Part shown: piece after piece, positions 23,897 through 35,567 of the stretch | Layout: every line of letters starts with the position of its first letter | How positions within the stretch are numbered: position 1 is the stretch's first letter | Assembly: GCA_039566865.1 (NCBI GenBank) | Contig: CM076949.1 | Span: 15,414,501-15,478,500, forward strand | Origin: Aurelia coerulea | Taxonomy: Eukaryota; Cnidaria; Scyphozoa; Semaeostomeae; Ulmaridae | Direction: 5' to 3' | Length of the DNA stretch: 64,000 nt | Program-made: the position numbers and the translations under genes | Notes under the pieces: model-generated | Databases searched by the model: none | The model's input: the letters and a program-made list of their open reading frames with translations, nothing else | What the model was told of the DNA's origin: nothing

Positions 23897-24900
23897 TCTA
23901 TCTATCTATATTATTAAAACGTGAAGCGAATTTTGTGTGGCGTAAAACTCGAGCACCGTTGCGCTGATCCTCGCGAAACTTTCCAAATATCTTCGTCTTT
24001 CCTCTACGGGGTGCAATAGAGATTTTGTTTTCTCAAATTCGCCCCCAAATCAGGGTAAGGGGCGAATTCGGTGACATCAAATGATCGGCGGAATCCCTTT
24101 CATTTTCTGTGTACAAGGGAATGATCTTTAGACATTACACAATTGGCGGACCAATGATACATTGGAGCTGTATCGTACTCCCACTTTTTCTTTTGAAAGG
24201 GCAAGGGCAGAGTTTCATAGATCGGCTTCTTTTTCCAGCTAAAATATCGTTGGCTCGAGAGGAGAGAACAGGGGAATTTTAATGGGGGCTTCCAATGGGA
24301 AAGGGAGATCATGCAAAGGTGCAAAGGACTGACATTCGAAGGTTCCTATTGTTCCACTGCTCCGGATTATACACTTGACATTGAAATATTAGGGCTTCCG
24401 TCGTAATGGTTTTCAAAACGGTCGTGAGTCTGTCGTTCATTCAACCATAATATTCGAGCATTGTTAAATTTTGAAGCAATTAGAACAAGCTGTTTGAATT
24501 TGAGTGTAGTCATTATTGTTTTCAGTATAAATTCCTTTCGAATGACGCATTGCAGAGCTTTTGTTCTGTCCCAAGACAACATCAGGCCTTTCACAGTGGA
24601 CATCTGATAAGACTTATAACATCATGGCAGTTATCTCTATGGAATTGTTTTGACAGTCTTGCTTTCTTCTTTCCCAAGGAAGGCTTCAGGGGGCGGCGGC
24701 TTAAATGAGATCGCAAATTTCTTCGCAGGGTCATAGGGCTAAAAGAAACGATCTTCTAACATTTCATTTATTTTCAAATTGGTTCCTTTCTCCAGAGATA
24801 CCGCAGGCGGAGGCAGAAGAGGGGACATAAGGGCAAAGAGAGTCATGTTTTACTCAGAGTTTCTCATTTAATTTCGCCCATCCTAGAGGAGGGGAACAGA
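23897..24900. other. Noncoding stretch with possible Helitron-like start
   Basis: Directly after the satellite, (TCTA)3 leads into TCTATATTATTAAAACGTGA and a segment with GGGGCGAATTC. Helitron 5' ends often begin TC followed by TATTATTAAAA-like sequence, but no 3' hairpin-CTRR end or Rep/helicase gene was found. Short minus frames at 24100-24324 and 24367-24603 have no domain I recognise. Confidence 0.3.
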
Positions 24901-24902
24901 TA

Positions 24903-25254
24903 CAGTAAGAACCCAGCAAAATAGAAACCTCTCTATAAGAAACCTCAGGCTGATTTTTTTGAGAAATGATGCCCTCATATGAGAAACTTCTCAGCCTGAT
25001 TCTTGGAAGGTTTCCTATAGCAGGATCTCAAAAGTTTTCATATTTAGTAATTTTTGTGAAAATCAGGTTCTAAATATTTTTTAGAGATTTCATGCAAAAG
25101 CATCTCCATCTACAGTATACTTGGCATGCATGCTATGATTGACCAAATTTGGAGAGAATGCTACGTAACAAGAAGTTTTTCCTTAACCATGTGATAAGAA
25201 ACATTTCAGCCTCAGTTTTGAAAAAACTGGTTTCTATTTTGTGTGTTCTTACTG
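24903..25254. mobile_element. TA-flanked MITE, 352 bp
   Basis: The ends CAGTAAGAACCCAGCAAAAT and ATTTTGTGTGTTCTTACTG are inverted copies with few differences. The inverted match extends to the TAGAAACC/GGTTTCTA block. TA flanks both ends (24901-24902, 25255-25256). CAGT-type ends with a TA target fit Tc1/mariner-derived MITEs. Noncoding. Confidence 0.82.
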
Positions 25255-25448
25255 TATGCTCGCTACCACGGAGCGCTTCGAAGGGGGGGGGGGGTCTCCA
25301 ATGAAAGGGATTTTTATTCTAAACAGTTTGTGAATCGAACAAGAAATGGGCTTTTATCGTTGAGGGATGCGATAACGACTGACTGTTTCTTTCATTCGTT
25401 GATTAATTAAAAACTAGAGGGGTATCGCCCTTTTGGAATGCTTTCATA

Positions 25449-26877
25449 AGGGGTTAGTCATTTATAACTCTGGGTACCGGGGCGGGTTAGAATTGATGGG
25501 GGGTATGAAAACTATTCCAAGGAAAATTGGGGGGTATGAAACTTCTTTTGGAAATTTTAGAGGGGGTACGAAAACTTTAATGGTAGATTCTCCAGAAAAT
25601 TACTTCAATGACACGATAAGGCCTATGGAATACCATATCCTCGCACAACTGCAACTCTAGCTAGCTTCTTAAGGTTACTGTAACCGTTCAGGCGGCGATT
25701 AAGAAACTCCGTTTACCACGGCCGTTCGTCAAAATATACCAAACAAACTTATGCATCATTCGACGCAGAATTAAAGGAAGAATATCATAAAAATATATTC
25801 AGTTGATTCAATAAAATCACGAATGATTTATTCTAGATTTAAAGCAAAATCGACCACCCTTGCGAAAAAATCTTTGTGTACCCCAATGATAATCGTTGGA
25901 CCACGACTATCTACTTACCAAAGACTTAACGCCCTGAACTGCAAAACCATGTCACGAATTTTTGATAAAAGGTATTTTCTTGAAATGATATCATTTTAAA
26001 TAAATGTAAATATCTTAAATGTCTTTTTTAACTTTCAGACCCTTGTAAAATCGGACCATTGGATCTATCACAAATCGCTGACACGGTTTCGTAGTTTTAT
26101 GCTTTGTGACCCTGCGTGCCAAGTTTCAAGCGATTCGATTGGCCTGTTGGGTACACAAAGATTTTTTATTACCCACCAGTACCCCGGAATCCTGTTTCGA
26201 GAAATCAGGCTTTTATCAAAATGAAACAAAAATTGCGGGAAATACGATTATGCATGAAAGGTCAAGCAATTAGGCTTAAGCGCGGTATTGGTAAAGCATT
26301 ATATCAATAACATAGCAGCACGGGATGTCACGAAAATAGCTGCAAGGTCAAGTGAGTTTATTTTAATCCCCTAATGTATATTCCCGCAACTGTTGAGAAA
26401 CATGATTGCTCCTTTTAAAATGCTCAAATTTATAAGTAATTGTGACTATTTCTGGAAGTGAGTTGGTTTAAACAGTCCTCAAATACTTGTACCATCAGAT
26501 TATGACAAAAACGAAAAATCGAAAATTTGTCGTCTGAACAGTTACAGTAACCTTAATGACGGCCTTCAACTCATCCATTGTACCCCATATTATATTTGTA
26601 TAAAATTCCAGCTCACTGGCCTTCCAAGGTAGTACTTCATTAAGTTCAAATAGCATTGCCTTTCGTCTTTTTTATCTCTTTTACAAAACAGAACTTCTGT
26701 GATGTGGTTTTCTGAAAATAGTTTGATAGATGGCCAGTCGTAGGGTATGAAATCTTTTCCTAATTTTCAATTGGGCTCGAAATATTTTTGGGATATTTGG
26801 AAGGGGTTTAAAAACTCTTAGCTAGCTTAGCAATTCTAGCCCGCCCCGGTACCCAGAGTTATAAATGACTGACCCCT
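25449..26877. mobile_element. Inverted-repeat element carrying a nested TTAA element
   Basis: The 47-bp ends 25449-25495 and 26831-26877 are inverted copies. They begin AGGGGTTAGTCATTTATAAC and AGGGGTCAGTCATTTATAAC on inward reading and share GGGTACCGGGGCGGG. Removing the nested 880-bp element leaves about 545 bp. A tandem-like GGGGGGTATGAAA motif follows the left end. No transposase is seen. Confidence 0.78.
25673..26552. mobile_element. TTAA-flanked piggyBac-like non-autonomous element, 880 bp
   Basis: The ends GGTTACTGTAACCGTTCAG and CTGAACAGTTACAGTAACC are inverted with one mismatch, and each is flanked by TTAA (25669-25672, 26553-26556). An exact TTAA duplication is the hallmark of piggyBac transposition. 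The interior has only one 64-codon frame (26116-26310) without recognisable domains. It lies inside the 25449-26877 element and is therefore younger. Confidence 0.68.
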
Positions 26878-28446
26878 AAGGGAAATATCTTTTACAATAT
26901 GAATCAAAATTTTTGAATACTATGAATCATCTACTCTTCCTCTCTTTTTCCTTTAATCTTTGGACAAATTTTTGATTTCATCTCCCTATAATATCAATGT
27001 TAATGCAGAGAGGTCTGAGCGGCCTACATTTAAAAGCCCACTTTTTTGGAATGAGGAAGGTTAGTAAAGGAGCCATTGCGATGAATTGCAATGCTTTCAA
27101 GATGCCTGACGAAAACGAGGTTCGACCATGCGACATATCTTGAGCTCATGCAGCACACAGTTGCACCATTATGGCGGCTTAGGCCCAAGAGAATGCTCTG
27201 ATACTCGGGGCACCCGGTGGCAAGATCACTTACGTGACGTCAAGAATTCCTGTTGATTCGTCATCTCAAAGGTTGAAAAATCAATGAACCATCACATTTT
27301 AATCAGTGGTGCAACATTTGGGGACCTGCTTAAAATGATTGATAGGTAGGAAAGCCATTTATTGTTCCTTGCAATAGCACTCATACTTCTCCCCGGTAGC
27401 TTTGGTTGCCGTTGCTCTTCTTCTCTGAGTTCTGAGTTTCTATTTGCTTTCACAGGCAGCAGAGGAGGGAAACGGATATGTCCACTATGAAATTTGTTAA
27501 TGCAGAACCATTTCTTCAAGAATCCAGGAGATGCAGTATTGAAACTTTTTTAGTTTAGTTAATAAAAAGTCGTACATAAGAAGCTTCCGTGATTGTTATA
27601 ATTCAAAAACTTCGTTTCGAAAGTCGGAGACGGTAAATTTAAGAACAAGAGTAGGTATGGGATCAATTTTAAGAACAAGTCCAGTCAAATTGAAAGTGAG
27701 AATCTTAGCTACAACAAAACTCAATTAAGCTTTACCATAGCTAACAGGGCAACTATTACAACACTGAGACACTTATTGGAATCACCGTGCAACATGCTAT
27801 TAATGAAAGAGCCAAGATTGCAATGCTGTTTTTATATTTGGGACTTTAAAGCGCAAGTTTTCTGGTAACCAGTGCATCAAGAAAGATGGAAGTGATGTTT
27901 GATAAATCAAATTGCCAGTAAGAAGAGAGAAAGACCTCTTCTACGGCTTCAGAATCGGGTCAAGAGTTTTCAAAGTGACGTAGGCCCTGCTTAGGCGGCC
28001 CATCCCTCCAGAAGAGAAGAGGATTCACATTTTCCAAGAGCATAGCCCAGGCCTAAATCCGTCAGATAAACACATGAAAGATCATTTCCCTTCATAAACA
28101 TTGCAGAAACAAGGGTCTAGAGAGGGGGTTCCAATCAGGTAGAAATTAAGATAGATTTGAAACTTAGAAATGAATCAAATGTTAAATGATGGATGTAAAA
28201 AGTTTGCCTAAATGTTCTCCCACCCAGATTACTCATCTGTTTTGCGTGGTGTGGTTATATGGAAGAAAAATTGATTTGCTGGTTGCTGGTTATATGCCAC
28301 AAAGAGTTTGCCGTGGTAACACTGACATGAAAAGGAAATTTGAAGTCAACAAGACTGTTTCATATTGATGTTTGTTGCAGTTTTCGGTCGAACATTTCCA
28401 AGGGCAGGGAATGTCTGTTCAGTTATGAAACTGCGTTTCAACAAAC
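26878..28446. other. Noncoding stretch
   Basis: This 1.5-kb stretch has no recognisable gene, tandem repeat or matched inverted ends. It may be comparatively old unique sequence. Short frames at 27292-27519 and 28186-28368 show no domain. Confidence 0.45.
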
Positions 28447-28506
28447 AACAATTAATCTAAATACAAACAAATAACAGTATAAATATTCGAGCTTTGAACA
28501 GAGTTT

Positions 28507-28549
28507 CATTTGGTACGACGTTTCGGGCTTAAACCCATTATCAAGTGAA
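28507..28549 (-). promoter_or_regulatory. Hammerhead-ribozyme-like motif in the Penelope 3' tail
   Basis: On the minus strand CACTTGATAATGGGTTTAAG is followed by CCCGAAACGTCGTACC. This resembles the hammerhead core order CUGANGA, stem II (GGG-CCC), GAAA. Here the first box is UUGAUAA, so the conserved C3 and G8 positions are changed and cleavage activity would be doubtful. Penelope-like elements are known to carry hammerhead motifs in their terminal repeats. Read as a decayed or divergent ribozyme. Confidence 0.4.
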
Positions 28550-28704
28550 GTAAGACTAGTGGAATGCAGGATAAAAGAAGAGTAAATTCGAAAGATAGAA
28601 ATCGAATTTGAGGGAATCGGTGTGACGTAAACGAAAGAATAATAGGATAGATATGCATAGCAACAAGAACAGGAGAGGAAGAGAAGGGGTTAGTTAGAAT
28701 AATG

Positions 28705-29459
28705 TCATTGTAAATAATTGAACTGCTTATTAAGTCCTGCAGGAAAGAGAGTTCCAAGTTTGAAAATTATGCGCTTCTCCAAAGTCTTTCTTTTGTTACT
28801 GTCCGTGGGGGCAAAAAGGAGGCCAAGAATCATCATGTCATCAGTTGAATGGTTGGGTGAATTAAAGTGTCTTGAGATGTTGCTATCGGGGTCATTTTCG
28901 TGTTGCTCGTTCAGATGGATCTTATGTTTAACGTTTCGCACATGCTCGCCAAATCTGTTGTTGATTTGGCGAGACGTTTCTCCAATATATAGGATGTGGC
29001 ATTGGGTACATGAAATGCAATATATGACGCTGGTTGATGAACACGTAAAGGTAGCTTTGATTGTGAAGGTCTTGTTTCCGTTGTTGATCGTAGTTGTTGG
29101 GTTGACGTGGGTACATGTTTGACAGAGGCCATGATTGCAAGGAAAAGTGCCAGGAGAGTCTGAGGATCGAAGGTTTGTGTGTACAAGTGAATCTCTTAAG
29201 TTCTTATCTCTACGGAATGCCATCAAGGGTGGGATGTTGAATATTTTCTTGGCTTTGAAATCATTGCTTAGTAATTTGAAATTGTTGTAGATTATCTTCT
29301 TGATTCTGTTATTAAGTGGATGATAGGTAAGGGTAAAAGGTACTCTGTTGTTGGATTGGTTTTTGTCAACTGGTAGCAGGGCGTCGTCTTGTGTGAGGCT
29401 GTTGACTCTTTCCAAGGCAGAAGTGGTGATCTTGTCAGGATAATTCTTACGATGGAAAT
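28705..29459 (-). CDS. Penelope-like polyprotein C-terminus with GIY-YIG endonuclease (partial)
   Basis: The frame is open from the 5' truncation point to its stop, about 250 codons. The first residues (KNYPDKITTSALERVNSL) correspond to the end of the RT. Next comes the linker with NIPPLMAFRRDKNLRDSL and a cysteine pair CNHGLCQTC, then the nuclease: VIYCISCTQCHILYIGETSR with the catalytic-fold Y and IGET residues, NNRFGEHV, and a late acidic residue in KTLEKRIIF. This domain order is diagnostic of Penelope-like elements, where GIY-YIG nicks the target. It has no start of its own and is not expected to be expressed as a full protein, but it shows no internal stop. Confidence 0.9.
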
Positions 29460-29473
29460 AACAATTAATCTAA

Positions 29474-30535
29474 TTGAAGCAGAGAGTAATTCTTCAAAGC
29501 TGCAGTAAAGTGTTTTCCGCGAATGGATATAAAATCAAATTGCAGGATTATTTGGGATAGATTTAAAACTCTACTTTTACTGGAAAATTTATGTTTCAGT
29601 TGGTTTTTATGATGTTATTGCAAACTTTGATATGAGTGTTGACGCAGTGAAAAAATCCCTTAGACATTGTGAAGTAGCACAAAAACATTTCACATAAAAA
29701 CATTGGTTTACTTTGACAGCACCAGAATATAGTTGCAGAAAATAACAAGAAATAAGCCTTAAAACTTTCAACAAACAAATGTAGGAGTAAAGGGCAATCC
29801 AACAATGACAAGAAAATGATTTTAGAGGCTGAAAATTATTGGCCTAGCAAATTTCAACTATTTGATTACTATCATTTTCATGAACTTTGAAGTAAATTTC
29901 CTGGAAATGCGATTTTCGTGAAATCTGTGTAATGGATATATTTTTAATTTCCAAACCATAAGAGATATTTAAATGAAATTTTGTAAAAATGTTTGCCGAA
30001 GATGGAGCTTCAAAATGAACCTCTGCTTTTACATTGGCTAAGCACAAGGGGATTAAGACCCTTATGTCTACATTTTTTGCCATCAAAATTTAATCATACA
30101 AATGGGGATGGCAGGACGATTCGCGACTCTAATGGAATGCTAGGACGATAACCTTGCAAATCAACATTGTTTCGGGGGTGAGGGCGTGTTTATACCTAAT
30201 CGCTATGGTTAGAGCTGCGGATTGTCAAGAAATGGTTTAAGTGTTCCAAGGACTTTTTGCAGACATTGTACATGCTTGCATGAAGTCCAGCTAATTTCAT
30301 TGAGATAACTTTAATCAGTAGAGAATGAAAATACTTTTCCGTGTACGATTTTTTGCAAGATTTCGTCTATTTTTGGTTGCTATGGCAACATGACAGGTGC
30401 CATTTTGAAATTTTCAGTCCAAAAATCTTACAATCATGCCTATCTACCATCTCAACTTGGTTATATACCCATATTCATAGTAATTCTATAACCGGGAGGA
30501 TGCTACCTTAAGTACCCAGGAGACTTATTTAATTT
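29474..30535. other. Noncoding stretch
   Basis: No gene or repeat recognised. Short minus-strand frames (29596-29811, 29844-30086) have no domain. Confidence 0.4.
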
Positions 30536-30905
30536 CGGGCCCTCCACAGGGGGGCATATTAGAGAGGGGGCTTATTATATAGGGGGGCTTATTCACAAAA
30601 TCAAATTACGGGGATACAGATGACAGCTTTTTAGATCATTTACACCGTATTTTGTGGATACAATATACAATTTTACGAGTCAAATACATAAATTCGTCAC
30701 AGTTTTATCTCAAACCACATCAGAATTAACATGCAAGCTTATCTAGGTCAATAGATGGGAAATCTTTGATAGCCACTACAATTTGATATAACAGGGGGTG
30801 GGGGCTTAATACAGAGAGGGCTTATTTAAATTTTGGCTCAGAGGGGAGGGGCTTATTAGAGAGGAGGGCTTAATAGAGAGAGAGGGGGGGGCTTAATAGA
30901 GCTTT
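30536..30905. repeat. Degenerate GGGGGCTTATTA repeat region
   Basis: The motifs GGGGGCTTATT and AGAGAGGGGGCTTA recur at 30555-30600 and 30800-30905 around a 200-bp unique centre. This looks like a dispersed low-complexity repeat. I could not define ends. Confidence 0.45.
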
Positions 30906-31319
30906 TACGGTAAGTATACAGTTAAGTTTTCATGGTAATAGTTTATAAAGAGTGCAAAGAGCAATGCAAAATGAAAAGAGAAAAGGAAAAATAGATGCCG
31001 TGTAGAGGGTGTGTACTAAGTTTGCAAAATAGAAAGCACAGCAGGGATATAATTCTAAGCAAAACAACTGTCGTTCGTTCTCGCATCGGCTCCCTCTTGC
31101 TTTCAATTTTCAAATAAATACAACAGAGCCCCTTGGAGAGTGGAATACGCCACAAACTGACTGCATTGATTTGTAACGCTAAATAGATCTTCTTAACAAA
31201 GTATCAACATTTGGCCTTGGTGTTCAAAGATACTCCCAAATTATACTTATGTCCCTCTTCACAAGTATTCTTTTGAGACCGATGTATTATGGAATAAAAA
31301 AAGATGTATATGAATATTT
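30906..31319. other. Noncoding stretch
   Basis: AT-rich sequence before the satellite fold-back element. No gene seen. Confidence 0.4.
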
Positions 31320-32128
31320 TATCCCTTTGTCACCTGCGCACTAAATTCAACTGTCCATACACATGAATGACAAACACGACGGCGGGCCAGCGCGGCGCCG
31401 TAGGCGACGCGTTGCAAGCCAAGTCATTCTTTAAAACTTAATTTCTGGCAGTAGCTTCTTTTATAGCACTACCTTAGTGCTGCAGCCACAACTTTTCTAA
31501 ACTTGAAAGTAGCAAAAATATTCTTCTCAAGTGTTATGTTAGTTTTACCTCATTAATAAATATCGATTAATTAGGTGTTTATTTTTTCAAGAAAAACAAA
31601 TTTTCAACAATTAAAAGTGTGGATTAAAGTAACTTAGTAGCTACAATTAAGAGTGTAAAGCTAACATGAGACTTAATAAAAAACTAATGGCTATAGTAAT
31701 GTTTCAAAAGTGGTGACTGCAGTACTAATATAGTGCTATGAAAGAAGTTAATAGCAGCGATAAAGTTTTAAAGGGTGATGAGTGCAATACCCCTTACACT
31801 CTTAATTGTAGCTACTACCTTACTTCAATCCAAACTTTAATGTGGAAAATTTGTTTTCCTTGAGAAAATAAACACCTAATTAATCGATATTTATTAATGA
31901 GGTAAAACTAACATAACACTTGAGAAGAATACTTTTGCTACTTTCAAGTTTAGAAAAATTGTGGCTGCAGCACTAAGGTAGTGCTATAAAAGAAGCTACT
32001 GCCAGAAATATTTTTGAAGAATGACTTGGCTTGCCGCGCGTCGCCTACGGCGCCGCGCTGGCCCGCCGTCGTATTTGTCATTCAGGTGTATGGACAGTTG
32101 AATTTAGTGCGCAGGTGACAAAGGGATA
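31320..32128. mobile_element. Fold-back element whose arms contain S248 satellite units
   Basis: The outer ends TATCCCTTTGTCACCTGCGC and GCGCAGGTGACAAAGGGATA are perfect inverted copies. Each continues through a GC-rich block (GCGCGGCGCCGTAGGCGACG on the left, its complement on the right) into an S248 unit. The two units face each other head to head with the symmetry centre near 31650. Total length is about 810 bp. The satellite array continues directly beyond the right end (32129 onward), so this element and the satellite are structurally linked. Confidence 0.8.
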
Positions 32129-32628
32129 ATAAACATTTTATTAATCGATGTTTGTTTATGCAGTAAAGCTAACATTAGAATTAAGAAAAAACTAATGGCT
32201 ATGTTAAAATTTAAAAAAAATGGTGCCTGCAACACTAATATAGTGCTATAAAAGAAAATGCTGCTAGAAATAATGTTTTAAAGAATGTTGAGTGCAATTC
32301 TCTTTATATATAAAGTGTAGTTACTAGGGTACGTTAATCCACACTTTTTGTGTTGATATTTTTTTCCTTGAGAAAATAAACATTTGATTAATCGATGTTT
32401 TTCTATGCAATGAAGCTACATGAGACTAAAGAAAAAACTAATGGCTATGGTGAAATATCTAAGAATGGTAGCTGCATCACTAAAATAGTGCTCTGAAAGA
32501 AGTTAATAGCAGAACTAATGTTTTAAAGAATGATAAGTATAATGTCTCGTTCAATTCCTACCCTGATCATCCCCCCGGCAGCCCGGGGGTCAACAAAGAT
32601 TCCTTGCTAAAATGCCCGGGGGCCGGGA

Positions 32629-33757
32629 AAAATTGACGGTCAAATGCAATGATGACATCCTCATTGAGGGTTTCAGCAGGGAAATTTATCGCAGTGATCA
32701 CCCAAGCAACACTAAGCTCGGTGGGGTATGTCTGTACTTCAGGGAGGGTCTACCAATAAAACGTAGGATTGATCTTGAACTGCTTCAAGAAATCATTGTT
32801 TCTGAAATTACCATTGCACGGAAGAAAATGTTTCTTGTAGCTGTTTACCGTAGCCCCAGTCAAAATAGTGAGCAATTTGAAAACTTCGTTGACAGACTGC
32901 AGACGACACTGGACCTGCTCCGTAGGGAAAGGCCATACACAGTGATTGTGAATGGAGATTTTAATTGCAGATCCTCTTAATGGTGGGCAGAGGATATGGA
33001 AAGCCCTGAAGGGACTGCTCTGGAAGAATTAATTGAATCAAATAACTTATATCAATTAATTGATGAACCAACTAACATTAGGGGTGAAGGCATGTCATGT
33101 ATTGACCTCGTTATAACTGACCAACCTAATATGTTTGTTGAACACGGGGTACACCCATCGCTGGATGAACACTGTCAGCATCAGACAATTTATGGAAAAT
33201 TAAATATTACCATACCCTCTCCACCTCCTTACAAACGAACCGTCTGGGATTACTCAAAGTCTGATACCAAAGCGATAAGAGATGAGATTCAAGAAATTGA
33301 CTGGGTTTCTCGATTTACTGCTCTCAGTTCGGATGAAATGACAGAGTGTTTCACTCGTATTCTTGTATCCACTATAACTAAAAATATACCAAATAAAGTC
33401 GTTAAGATTGACGACAAGGATCCACCGTGGATAACTCCTGGTCTTAAATCAGCAATCATACGCAAACACCGAGTTTACAAAAGATTTGTACAACGTGGGA
33501 GGAGGCAGGAGGATTGGGCACTAGTTAAAACTGTCCGGAACGAAACTTCAAAATTAATTACTAGCACCAAAGAGGATTACTATTTGAGTCTAGGCAGAAA
33601 GTTCGCTGATCCAGGTCAGGGTGTCAAAGCGTACTGGTCGGCTCTGAACAGATTAATAAACAAAAAGAATTATTGGAGAACGGAATTTTTGTGGCTAATT
33701 AACAGGCTAAAGCTAATGTTTTCAACGATTTTTTTGTTGAACAATGCTGCACTTTAG
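32629..33757 (+). pseudogene. LINE E endonuclease and linker
   Basis: The frames 32612-32980 and 32996-33757 carry HPSNTKLGGVCLYFREGLPI, VAVYRSPSQNSEQFENFVD, VNGDFNCRSS, NNLYQLIDEPTNIRGEGMSC and IDLVITDQPN, followed by SLDEHCQHQTIYGKL. A stop at about 32980 breaks GDFNCRSS from the next block, where the F-family has QWW. The last catalytic motif is EHCQHQ rather than SDH, as in LINE F. The initial codons lie in the target duplication and are not LINE sequence. Confidence 0.85.
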
Positions 33758-34786
33758 CAACTGGGAGTACCATTCCAGTCTTTCTACCCCGCTGTAACAA
33801 AATGCTGCAAAACATTGTTATCGATAGGGATAAGGTTCTTAAGTTGATACGTAACCTAAATACTAATAAAGCTCATGGATGTGATGATATCTCAGTATCA
33901 ATGATAAAAATTTGTGATTGCTCCATTGTCGAGCCCTTGTGCCTAATTTTTGACAAATGCCTTGATACGGGAAAGTATCCTTCAATATGGAAAAAAGCAA
34001 ATGTAGTTCATGTACACAAAAAAGGGTAGTCGACAATGCAAAAAGAACTATCCACCAATTTTTTTGCTTCCAATATTTGGAAAAATGTTTGAAAAATTGA
34101 TCTATGATTATATTTATGAGCACCTATGCGACAACGGACTGTTAACACCACATCAATCGGGTTTCCGTCCAGGTGATTCGACAGTCAACCAGTTGTTGGC
34201 AATAAGTCATAAAATCTATTGCGCCTTTGACGATATTCCAAGTAAAGAAACAAGGGCTGTTTTTCTTGACCTATCTAAGGCCTTTGACAGAGTTTGGCAC
34301 GAGGGCTTACTGTATAAACTGGAATGCAGTGGGATATCTGGAAGCCTCCTTGCACTAATTCGCGATTTTCTTGCAAACCGTGAACAACGTGTTCTATTAA
34401 ATGGGAAAAACTCAGAATGGGCAACAATTTCTACTGGAGTACCTCAAGGGCTCGGTTTTAGGACCCTTGTTTTTTCTTGTCTACATAAATGACCTTGTTG
34501 ATGACTTAAAGAGTGATGTTAAGATCTTTGCTGACGACACATCTCTATTTTCTGTTGTGAATGATGTAGCCAGAACTGCCGAAGAACTAAACAGTGATTT
34601 AGAGACAGTTAATATGTGGGCATGGCAATGGAAAATGCAGTTTAATGCTGACAAAACTGTCGAACTCATCTTCTCCACAAAAAGAGTTAAACCCTTTCAT
34701 CCCCCTCTAATGTTAGGAAATGATGTGGTAACAGAAAAGGCCGAGCATAAGCACCTTGGCATGATTCTGGATCCCAAGCTGGATTT

Positions 34787-35330
34787 TTTCTTTTTTTTCA
34801 TCAATCTAAAACTTAAAAACAACAAGTTAATGAAAGTTACTGTGGCATTTACAGCGAGGAAAGACGCATGGTCACCGGGTCCTCACTACAAATGCCACTT
34901 ACAAGTTTCTAAGTAATATCAACAATAAATTAATAATAGAACACAAAAAACAAAAAGAAAAAAATAAGATACATATGCATACTAAATCGGGACAAAGTAA
35001 AGGCCAAGGCAAAACTGAAGTACCCCCAAAACCCACACAAACAGCCCACCACCCACCAAACCACAACCACGAGTGCACCGGCAGGGAGAATGAAACAATG
35101 GTTCAGGGATCCAACCCCGAGGGGAAAAAGAATTTCCAATTTATCATAGACTCCCCCAACCGATGCACCCGCTGCAGCAGTGCGATGAGCAGAGACAGCC
35201 CACGCCAATTCCGGGAGCACTTCAGTCAAAAAGAAAAAAAAGGGTTAGGCTGCTGTTTTTCCAGAAAGTTTAATTAAACCGTCCAGAAGTTTTGATGAAA
35301 GAAATAGTTGCTTCTACGATGCTTCTATAG
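34787..35330 (-). mobile_element. 544-bp retroposed insertion with 10-bp TSD in LINE E
   Basis: AGCTGGATTT occurs at 34777-34786 and 35331-35340, flanking the insert. Its left end begins TTTCTTTTTTTTCATC, the complement of an A-rich tail, so it inserted on the minus strand. The interior has no RT motif. It may be the 3' UTR of another LINE or a SINE; I cannot tell which. Confidence 0.65.
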
Positions 35331-35406
35331 AGCTGGATTTCCAGAGTCATATCAAGGAAGCTATCTTAAAGGCAAGACGAGGAATTGGATTAATACGACA
35401 TATCTC

Positions 35407-35567
35407 CAGGCCCGTAGGAAGTGGGGGGGGCAGGGGGGCTCAAGCCCCCCCAATAATTTTTAAAACAATGGTGCTACGTCACATGACTTAATTAGATGTA
35501 TTGTTCTCTATTGTTTTAAGAACAATTGCCCCCCCCCCCCAATCCGAAGCTTCTTCCTACGGCCCTG
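35407..35567. mobile_element. hAT-type MITE, 161 bp, in LINE E
   Basis: The ends CAGGCCCGTAGGAAG and CTTCCTACGGCCCTG are inverted with one mismatch. Flanking 8-mers CATATCTC (35399-35406) and CATATTTC (35568-35575) differ at one base. CAGG-type ends and an 8-bp duplication are characteristic of hAT elements. The interior has G and C runs and is noncoding. Confidence 0.87.

Larger units (their letters stand above)
28461..29459 (-). mobile_element. Penelope-like element, 5'-truncated, with 14-bp TSD
   Basis: The insertion is framed by AACAATTAATCTAA at 28447-28460 and again at 29460-29473, a perfect 14-bp target duplication. It holds the 3' part of a Penelope-like element on the minus strand: the end of the RT, the GIY-YIG endonuclease and a 3' tail with a hammerhead-like motif. 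Truncation at 29459 removes almost all of the RT. Confidence 0.9.

Noticed and set aside
23897..23925. Helitron 5' terminus
   Set aside because: Only a short resemblance (TCTATATTATTAAAAC); no 3' hairpin-CTRR end or Rep-helicase was found, so it is not called as an element.
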